Shown here: piece by piece, positions 58,048 to 64,000 of the stretch
Layout: every line of letters starts with the position of its first letter
Numbering within the stretch: position 1 is the stretch's first letter
Source: Rhizobium sp. BT03
Lineage (GTDB): Bacteria > Pseudomonadota > Alphaproteobacteria > Rhizobiales > Rhizobiaceae
Direction of reading: 5' to 3'
Length of the DNA: 64,000 nucleotides
Assembly: GCF_030053155.1 (NCBI RefSeq)
Contig: NZ_CP125640.1
Coordinates: 2,927,501 to 2,991,500 of the forward strand
Notes under the pieces: generated by a model
The model's database searches: none
What the model saw: the letters and a program-made list of their open reading frames with translations, nothing else
Told to the model about the DNA's origin: nothing
Translations under genes and position numbers: made by a program

Positions 58048-60264
58048 ATGAGCACAGATTCGTCCGATCTCTTTGGCGCGCTTTTCGAGGCACCGCCCGC
58101 GAACCGAACGGTTCCCGTGCTGGTGCCGATGCCGGCGCCCAAACCCTATTCCTATTCGGTGCCGGAGGGCATGGCGGTCGAGCCGGGCTCGGTCGTGCAG
58201 GTGCCGCTCGGGCCGCGGCAGGTAATCGGCGTCGTCTGGGACGGCGGCGAGGATGGTGTCGACCCGAAGAAGCTCCGGCCGATCAGCCATGTCTTCGACT
58301 GCCCGCCGCTGTCCCGGGAGATGCGCGATTTCATCGATTGGGTCGCGACCTATACGCTTTCGCCGCCCGGCCTCGTCGCCCGCATGGCGCTCCGGGCGCC
58401 GAACGCCTTCGAGCCGGAACCGATGGTGGAGGGGCTGAAATTCGTCGGCGGCGAACCGGAGCGGATGACGCCGGCGCGCACCCGCGTGCTGGACACGGCC
58501 TCCGACGGTCTGTCCTGGACGCGCAGCGGCCTGGCGCATGCGGCGGGGGTCTCGACCAGCGTCGTCGACGGGCTGATCACGCTCGGCATCTTCGAGACGA
58601 TATTCCTGCCGCCGCCGCCGGTCGTGGCGATGCCGGACCCCGAATTTGCCGCCGCCCGCCTCGAAGGGCCGCAGAAAGAGGCGGCCGCAGAGATCGTCTG
58701 CGATGTCCGCAAGGGTGAATTTTCGGTGTCGCTGATCGATGGGGTGACCGGATCGGGCAAGACCGAGGTCTATTTCGAGGCGATCGCCGAGACGCTGAAA
58801 CGCGGCAAGCAGGTGCTGATCCTGCTGCCGGAGATCGCGCTGACGGCAAGTTTCCTGGAGCGTTTCCAGGATCGCTTCGGGGCAAAACCGGCCGAATGGC
58901 ATTCCGATCTCGCGCCGCGCATGCGCGAAAAGGTCTGGCGCCAGGCAGTGACCGGCGAGGTCCGCGTCGTCGCCGGCGCCCGCTCGGCGCTGTTCCTGCC
59001 CTTCGAGGACCTCGGCCTGATCATCGTCGACGAGGAGCACGATCCGGCCTACAAGCAGGAGGATCGCGTTTTCTACAATGCCCGCGATATGGCGGTGGTG
59101 CGCGGCCGGATCGGCGATTTTCCCGTCATTCTGGTGTCGGCGACGCCGTCGGTCGAAAGCCAGGTCAACGGGCAGAGCGGGCGCTACAGCACCGTGCATC
59201 TGCCGACGCGTTTCGGCGACGCGGCGCTGCCGGACCTGCATCTGGTCGACATGCGCCGGCACGCGCCGGAGCGCGGCGGCTTCCTCTCGCCGGTGCTGAT
59301 CCGGGCGATCGGCAAGACGGTGGAGAAGCGCCAGCAGGCGCTGCTCTTTCTCAACCGGCGCGGTTATGCGCCGCTGACGCTCTGCCGGGTCTGTGGCCAT
59401 CGTTTCCAATGCCCGCAATGTTCGAGCTGGCTGGTCGAGCATCGTTTCCGCAAGCAGCTGCAATGCCATCAATGCGGTCATGCCGAGCGCACGCCGGAGG
59501 CATGCCCGGAATGCGGCACGCTCGACCATCTCGTTGCCTGCGGGCCGGGCGTCGAGCGCATCGCCGAGGAGGTGGAGCGGCATTTCCCGCAGGCGCGGAC
59601 GATCGTTCTCTCCTCCGATATCATGGGCGGGGTGAAGCGGCTGCGGCTGGAACTGGAGGCGATCGCCAAGGGGGAGGCCGATATCGTCATCGGCACCCAG
59701 CTCGTCGCCAAGGGCCATAATTTTCCGCTGATGACGCTGGTCGGCATCGTCGACGCCGATCTCGGTCTTGCCAATGGCGACCCGCGCGCCGCCGAGCGCA
59801 CCTTCCAGCTTTTGTCGCAGGTGACCGGCCGGGCCGGGCGCACCGGTCTGAAGAGCCACGGGCTGCTGCAGACCTATCAGCCGCAGCATCCTGTCATGCA
59901 GGCGATCGTCTCGGGCGATTCCGACGCCTTTTATGAGCGCGAGATCACCGAACGCGAACGCGCCATATTGCCGCCCTTCGGCAGACTGGCCTCGATCATC
60001 GTTTCGGCCGAAACCCGCCATGATGCCGAAAACCATGCGCGCGGCATGCGCAACGCCGCACCGCAGGTCTCCGGCATTTCGGTGCTCGGCCCGGCCGAAG
60101 CCCCGCTCGCATTGGTGCGCGGCCGCCACCGCTTCCGCCTTTTGGTGCATGGCCGGCGCAACTCCGACATGCAGGGGTTTCTGCGGGCTATGCTGTCGCA
60201 ATCGCCGAAAGAGCGCGGATCGGTGCAGGTGCAGCTCGATATCGACCCGCAGAGCTTTCTCTAA
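58048..60264 (+). CDS. priA: Primosomal helicase PriA
   Basis: 738 residues. Restarts stalled replication forks. N-terminal DNA-binding domain, Walker A GVTGSGKTEVY (about residues 235-245), DEEH box in IIVDEEHD, and two zinc sites with eight cysteines (CRVCGH, CPQC, CHQCGH, CPEC). GTQLVAKGHNFP and QVTGRAGR are the later helicase motifs. The ATG at 58048 begins MSTDSSDLFGALF, as in rhizobial homologues. Confidence 0.95.
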   Translation: MSTDSSDLFGALFEAPPANRTVPVLVPMPAPKPYSYSVPEGMAVEPGSVVQVPLGPRQVIGVVWDGGEDGVDPKKLRPISHVFDCPPLSREMRDFIDWVATYTLSPPGLVARMALRAPNAFEPEPMVEGLKFVGGEPERMTPARTRVLDTASDGLSWTRSGLAHAAGVSTSVVDGLITLGIFETIFLPPPPVVAMPDPEFAAARLEGPQKEAAAEIVCDVRKGEFSVSLIDGVTGSGKTEVYFEAIAETLKRGKQVLILLPEIALTASFLERFQDRFGAKPAEWHSDLAPRMREKVWRQAVTGEVRVVAGARSALFLPFEDLGLIIVDEEHDPAYKQEDRVFYNARDMAVVRGRIGDFPVILVSATPSVESQVNGQSGRYSTVHLPTRFGDAALPDLHLVDMRRHAPERGGFLSPVLIRAIGKTVEKRQQALLFLNRRGYAPLTLCRVCGHRFQCPQCSSWLVEHRFRKQLQCHQCGHAERTPEACPECGTLDHLVACGPGVERIAEEVERHFPQARTIVLSSDIMGGVKRLRLELEAIAKGEADIVIGTQLVAKGHNFPLMTLVGIVDADLGLANGDPRAAERTFQLLSQVTGRAGRTGLKSHGLLQTYQPQHPVMQAIVSGDSDAFYEREITERERAILPPFGRLASIIVSAETRHDAENHARGMRNAAPQVSGISVLGPAEAPLALVRGRHRFRLLVHGRRNSDMQGFLRAMLSQSPKERGSVQVQLDIDPQSFL

Positions 60265-60342
60265 AACACGCCTCCGCCATTCCCTCCCTTTTCGGCCCAT
60301 GTCATAAAACACTGATTCTTCCGGGTGATTTGGAGCTGATGC

Positions 60343-60732
60343 ATGGAGTTTTATTTTCCGAACGAGTTCGGCGAGCAGCTGGCGTTCTGCTCCGCCGCCT
60401 TCACGGCGCTCGCCGGCTTCATCATGATGTTTGCGCCCGGCCACACCTTCCGCCTTCTTGGCCTGCAGGCGCAGGAGGGGCGGCCGGAAGGATATGGCGA
60501 GGGCCGCTCGATGGGCGGTTTCTATCTCGGCTTCGGCCTCTCGGCGATCATGCTCGCCCAGGACTGGATTTACATGGCGCTCGGCGCATCCTTTGCGATG
60601 GCGGCCTTTGCCCGTATCATCTCGATCCTGTCCGATAAGGGGAGTAATATCGTCAACTATTTACTCCTGGTTGTGCAGATCGCCTTAGCGGCGCTGCCGC
60701 TGCTTTATGTTTTCGGCTTCACCCAGACGTGA
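60343..60732 (+). CDS. Small membrane protein (possibly DUF4345-like)
   Basis: 129 residues with four hydrophobic segments. An inter-helix segment GRSMGGFYLGFGLSAIMLAQ carries the Gly-rich pattern of DUF4345-like proteins, but the assignment is by memory and uncertain. GGAG lies seven bases before the ATG. It stands alone between priA and the atp operon; function unknown. Confidence 0.65.
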   Translation: MEFYFPNEFGEQLAFCSAAFTALAGFIMMFAPGHTFRLLGLQAQEGRPEGYGEGRSMGGFYLGFGLSAIMLAQDWIYMALGASFAMAAFARIISILSDKGSNIVNYLLLVVQIALAALPLLYVFGFTQT

Positions 60733-60987
60733 ATCTCGCGGCCGGCCGGCTGCTTCCCCGGCCGGCTTTCAGGCCGTTGCGCAATTTTGCGGACAGAAAT
60801 TCATGTGAAAGGCGTATTCGGGCATTACGCGTGTTGCGAGTCCGAACATCCTATGTTAGACGGACCCCGAATTTCGGAAGAAGCAAGAGGCTTCTCTTGT
60901 GATTTCTGGGGGAAATCAAAACGAATTCAAGATCATAGGTTCGGCGCCCGCCGAGAGCCGGATTTTGGGTTGAAATCAGGGAAATTT
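60733..60987. promoter_or_regulatory. Leader and promoter region of the atp operon
   Basis: 255 bases before atpH. The frame of atpH runs open back to 60787, but that part has no ATP synthase similarity. The region should hold the operon promoter; from about 60860 it becomes AT-richer. I could not fix the promoter hexamers or see a riboswitch fold. Confidence 0.45.
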
Positions 60988-61554
60988 GTGCCAGTGGCAG
61001 ACACGTCCCAGCTTACATCTGGTGTTGCCGAGCGCTATGCCTCGTCGCTTTTCGATCTGGCGCTCGAGCAGGGCGCCGTCGATAGCGTAACCGCCGATCT
61101 TGACCGTTTCCAGGCGATGCTGGATGAGAGCGCCGATCTGAAGCGCTTCGTCGCAAGCCCGGTTTTCTCGGCCGAGGACCAGCTGAAGGCGATCGTCGCC
61201 ATCAGCGAGAAGGCCGGAATCAGCGGCTTCTTCGCCAATTTCCTGAAGGTCGTGGCGCGCAACCGCCGCCTGTTTGCCCTGCCGGGCATGATCAAGGCCT
61301 TCCGCATCATCGCCGCGAACCATCGCGGTGAAATCGCCGCCGAGGTCACCTCGGCGCATGCGCTTTCGCAAGCGCAGGAAACCGAATTGAAGGTGGCACT
61401 CAAGAGCGTTACCGGCAAAGACGTGACGATTTCAGTCACGGTTGATCCGTCAATTCTTGGTGGTCTGATCGTCAAGGTCGGGTCTCGCCAGATTGATACG
61501 TCTCTTCGTACCAAACTCTCCACTCTTAAGCTCGCATTGAAAGAGGTTGGCTGA
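60988..61554 (+). CDS. atpH: F1F0 ATP synthase subunit delta
   Basis: 188 residues, standard. Links the F1 head to the peripheral stalk. [19 protein letters not shown] at the N-terminus and [29 protein letters not shown] at the C-terminus are family signatures. The GTG at 60988 follows AGGGA; upstream residues are not conserved. It overlaps atpA by one base (TGATG). Confidence 0.94.
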   Translation: MPVADTSQLTSGVAERYASSLFDLALEQGAVDSVTADLDRFQAMLDESADLKRFVASPVFSAEDQLKAIVAISEKAGISGFFANFLKVVARNRRLFALPGMIKAFRIIAANHRGEIAAEVTSAHALSQAQETELKVALKSVTGKDVTISVTVDPSILGGLIVKVGSRQIDTSLRTKLSTLKLALKEVG

Positions 61555-63083
61555 TGGATATCCGCGCCGCGGAAATTTCCGCAATTCTCAAAGACCAGAT
61601 CAAAAATTTCGGCAAAGAGGCAGAAGTCTCGGAAGTCGGCCAGGTTCTCTCCGTCGGTGACGGTATCGCCCGCGTCTATGGTCTGGACAATGTCCAGGCC
61701 GGTGAAATGGTCGAGTTCCCGGGCGGCATCCGCGGCATGGCGCTGAACCTCGAATCCGACAATGTCGGCGTCGTCATCTTCGGCTCCGACCGCGACATCA
61801 AGGAAGGCGACACCGTCAAGCGGACCGGCGCCATCGTCGACGTTCCGGTCGGTCCGGAACTGCTCGGCCGCGTCGTCGACGCGCTCGGCAATCCGATCGA
61901 CGGCAAGGGCCCGATCAACGCGACGCGCCGTTCGCGCGTCGACGTCAAGGCTCCCGGCATCATTCCGCGCAAGTCGGTTCATGAGCCGATGTCGACCGGC
62001 CTCAAGGCCATCGACGCGCTGATCCCGGTCGGCCGCGGCCAGCGCGAGCTGGTCATCGGCGACCGCCAGACCGGCAAGACCGCCATTCTTCTCGATGCCT
62101 TCCTCAACCAGAAGGCCATTCACGACAACGGCCCCGAGGGCGAGAAGCTTTACTGCGTCTACGTCGCCGTCGGCCAGAAGCGTTCGACCGTTGCCCAGTT
62201 CGTCAAGGTGCTCGAAGAGCGCGGCGCATTGAAGTATTCGATCATCGTTGCCGCCACCGCTTCCGACCCGGCGCCGATGCAGTTCCTGGCTCCGTTCGCC
62301 GGCTGCGCCATGGGTGAATATTTCCGCGACAACGGCATGCATGCGCTGATCGGTTACGACGACCTGTCGAAGCAGGCCGTGTCCTACCGCCAGATGTCGC
62401 TGCTGCTGCGCCGCCCGCCTGGCCGCGAAGCCTATCCGGGCGACGTTTTCTACCTGCATTCGCGCCTGCTCGAGCGCGCTGCGAAGATGAACGACGACAA
62501 GGGCGCCGGTTCGCTGACCGCTCTGCCGGTTATCGAAACGCAGGGCAACGACGTGTCGGCCTTCATTCCGACCAACGTGATCTCGATCACCGACGGCCAG
62601 ATCTTCCTTGAAACCGACCTGTTCTACCAGGGTATCCGCCCGGCCGTGAACGTCGGTCTGTCGGTCTCCCGCGTCGGCTCGTCGGCGCAGATCAAGGCGA
62701 TGAAGCAGGTTGCCGGCTCGATCAAGGGCGAACTCGCCCAGTATCGCGAAATGGCCGCCTTCGCCCAGTTCGGTTCGGATCTCGACGCTGCGACGCAGCG
62801 CCTGCTGAACCGCGGCGCGCGCCTGACCGAACTCCTGAAGCAGCCGCAATTCTCGCCGCTGAAGACGGAAGAGCAGGTCGCGGTGATCTTCGCCGGCGTC
62901 AACGGCTATCTCGACAAGCTGCCGGTCGCATCGGTCGGCAAGTTCGAGCAGGGCTTCCTCTCCTATCTGCGTTCGGAAGGCTCCGCCATTCTCGACGCGA
63001 TCCGCACGGAAAAGGCAATCAGCGACGATACCAAGGGCAAGCTCACCGCTGCTCTCGATAGCTTCGCAAAGTCTTTCTCGTAA
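61554..63083 (+). CDS. atpA: F1F0 ATP synthase subunit alpha
   Basis: 509 residues. Regulatory nucleotide-binding subunit of F1. Walker [11 protein letters not shown] (about residues 169-178), [31 protein letters not shown] and [17 protein letters not shown] (arginine finger region) are all present. Length and motifs are standard. The start overlaps the atpH stop by one base. Confidence 0.98.
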   Translation: MDIRAAEISAILKDQIKNFGKEAEVSEVGQVLSVGDGIARVYGLDNVQAGEMVEFPGGIRGMALNLESDNVGVVIFGSDRDIKEGDTVKRTGAIVDVPVGPELLGRVVDALGNPIDGKGPINATRRSRVDVKAPGIIPRKSVHEPMSTGLKAIDALIPVGRGQRELVIGDRQTGKTAILLDAFLNQKAIHDNGPEGEKLYCVYVAVGQKRSTVAQFVKVLEERGALKYSIIVAATASDPAPMQFLAPFAGCAMGEYFRDNGMHALIGYDDLSKQAVSYRQMSLLLRRPPGREAYPGDVFYLHSRLLERAAKMNDDKGAGSLTALPVIETQGNDVSAFIPTNVISITDGQIFLETDLFYQGIRPAVNVGLSVSRVGSSAQIKAMKQVAGSIKGELAQYREMAAFAQFGSDLDAATQRLLNRGARLTELLKQPQFSPLKTEEQVAVIFAGVNGYLDKLPVASVGKFEQGFLSYLRSEGSAILDAIRTEKAISDDTKGKLTAALDSFAKSFS

Positions 63084-63111
63084 TCAGGCCCTAAGTTAGG
63101 ACGGATCACGG

Positions 63112-63996
63112 ATGCCTTCACTTAAGGATCTGAAAAACCGGATCGCCTCCGTCAAGGCGACGCAGAAGATCACCAAGGCGATGAAAATGGTCGCCGCGGC
63201 GAAGCTTCGGCGTGCGCAGGAGGCGGCCGAGGCCGCCCGGCCTTATTCGCAGCGCATGGGTGCGGTTCTGGCGAACATCGCCAAGGCCGTCACCGATGCG
63301 GACGGCGCACCGACGCTGATGACCGGCACCGGCAAGGACCAGGTTCATCTGCTGGTGGTCTGCACGGCCGAACGCGGCCTTTGCGGCGGCTTCAACTCGC
63401 AGATCGCACGCTTTGCGCGCGACCACGTGCGCAAGCTGGTTGCCGAAGGCAAGACGGTGAAGATCTTCACCGTCGGCAAGAAGGGTTACGACATCCTTCG
63501 CCGAGAATATGCTTCGCTGATCATCGAGCGCAAGGAATTGCGCGACGTCAAGCGCATCGGCTTCGAGAATGCGGACCAGATCGGCAAGCGCATCATCGAG
63601 ATGTACGGGGCAGGCGAATTCGACGTCTGCACGCTGTTCTATTCCGAATTCAAGTCGGTGATCAGTCAGATCCCGACGGCGCAGCAGCTCATTCCGGCTT
63701 CGACCGGCGCAGTGCAGGCCGAAGATGCGGCACATGCCGGCGCAGTCTACGAATATGAGCCGGATCCGGCGTCGATCCTCGAAGACCTGATCCCGCGCAA
63801 CATTTCCGTCCAGATCTTCCGCGCGCTCCTTGAGAACGTCGCCGGCGAAATGGGCGCGAAGATGAGCGCCATGGACAATGCGACGCGTAATGCCGGTGAG
63901 ATGATCAACAAACTGACGCTGAGCTACAACCGCCAGCGTCAGGCGCAGATCACCAAGGAACTCATTGAAATCATTTCGGGCGCGGAAGCGCTCTGA
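63112..63996 (+). CDS. atpG: F1F0 ATP synthase subunit gamma
   Basis: 294 residues. The rotating central stalk. Starts [21 protein letters not shown] with the N-terminal helix, contains [12 protein letters not shown], and ends with the long C-terminal helix [28 protein letters not shown]. The gene is complete, with its stop at 63994-63996, four bases before the window ends. atpD and atpC are expected next, outside the window. Confidence 0.97.
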   Translation: MPSLKDLKNRIASVKATQKITKAMKMVAAAKLRRAQEAAEAARPYSQRMGAVLANIAKAVTDADGAPTLMTGTGKDQVHLLVVCTAERGLCGGFNSQIARFARDHVRKLVAEGKTVKIFTVGKKGYDILRREYASLIIERKELRDVKRIGFENADQIGKRIIEMYGAGEFDVCTLFYSEFKSVISQIPTAQQLIPASTGAVQAEDAAHAGAVYEYEPDPASILEDLIPRNISVQIFRALLENVAGEMGAKMSAMDNATRNAGEMINKLTLSYNRQRQAQITKELIEIISGAEAL

Positions 63997-64000
63997 GGCT

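Noticed and set aside
57835..60444. A very long open frame on the minus strand opposite priA, continuous with the DHDPS-like gene (1276 codons in all)
   Set aside because: Its sequence is His/Arg/Asp-rich without any domain, and it lies exactly antisense to priA. Absence of stops is explained by high-GC codon bias.
60787..60987. N-terminal extension of atpH by 67 residues
   Set aside because: No similarity to the delta subunit, and a GTG with a good ribosome binding site gives the standard length.

Overview
This window looks like chromosomal DNA of a Rhizobium of the leguminosarum/etli type (alphaproteobacterium). The evidence is high GC, the gene order mdh-sucC-sucD-sucA-sucB with lpdA nearby, an Omp19-type lipoprotein, HemY and a mitofilin-like protein inside a hem operon, CtrA-type TTAA-N7-TTAA boxes, and several copies of a short palindromic intergenic repeat. 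No tRNA, rRNA, insertion sequence, prophage or CRISPR array was recognised. Most of the window is core metabolism; the accessory flavour lies at about 7.4-15.6 kb and 47-54 kb. All family assignments were made by reading the translated sequence, without database searches.

Layout. 0.3-7.4 kb: rlmN, a three-gene ABC importer (binding protein, permease, ATPase), a LysE-type exporter, an SDR oxidoreductase and argG with a clear terminator. 7.4-10.6 kb: the most unusual locus, a divergent PurA (adenylosuccinate synthetase) paralogue, a von Willebrand A protein and, divergently, an NrtR-like regulator with a dead Nudix box. Nested palindromes lie between the divergent genes and three strong hairpins lie between the VWA and PurA-like genes. 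10.6-15.6 kb: EamA transporter and divergent LysR regulator, DUF2798 protein, Ohr, a small periplasmic protein, a second LysE exporter and an unknown small protein with a perfect CtrA box upstream. 15.8-24 kb: M3 oligopeptidase, typA, GNAT, ppa, DUF167/YggT pair, MFS transporter. 23.3-29.1 kb (minus strand): hemC-hemD-mitofilin-like-hemY-terB-glutamine amidotransferase. 29.2-32.7 kb: tsaD-gpsA-YciI-EVE-methyltransferase in a tightly overlapping operon, divergent from hemC.

33.5-51.3 kb holds the TCA cycle block: sdhCDAB, then an Omp19-like lipoprotein and zapE, then mdh-sucC-sucD-sucA-(YciI)-sucB-(DUF4241, exported protein, SDR, LysE)-lpdA, closed by a strong terminator. Together these genes cover 2-oxoglutarate to succinyl-CoA, succinate, fumarate, and malate to oxaloacetate. 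51.4-60.7 kb: cytochrome b561, tandem TraB/GumN paralogues, xerC, an acyltransferase, GNAT, a DHDPS-family lyase with an apparent C-terminal frameshift, priA and a small membrane protein. The window ends with atpH, atpA and atpG of the F1 ATP synthase operon.

The best candidate for an undescribed system is the NrtR-like/VWA/PurA-like locus at 7458-10574. Its PurA-like protein keeps the catalytic Asp and His but has lost residues used by classical PurA to recognise IMP, aspartate and guanine. Other points worth attention are three perfect CtrA boxes, all intergenic; the 2-nt frameshift that fuses the DHDPS-like gene to antisense sequence; the hairpin between the Shine-Dalgarno and the start of sucA; and passenger genes inside the suc-lpd operon.
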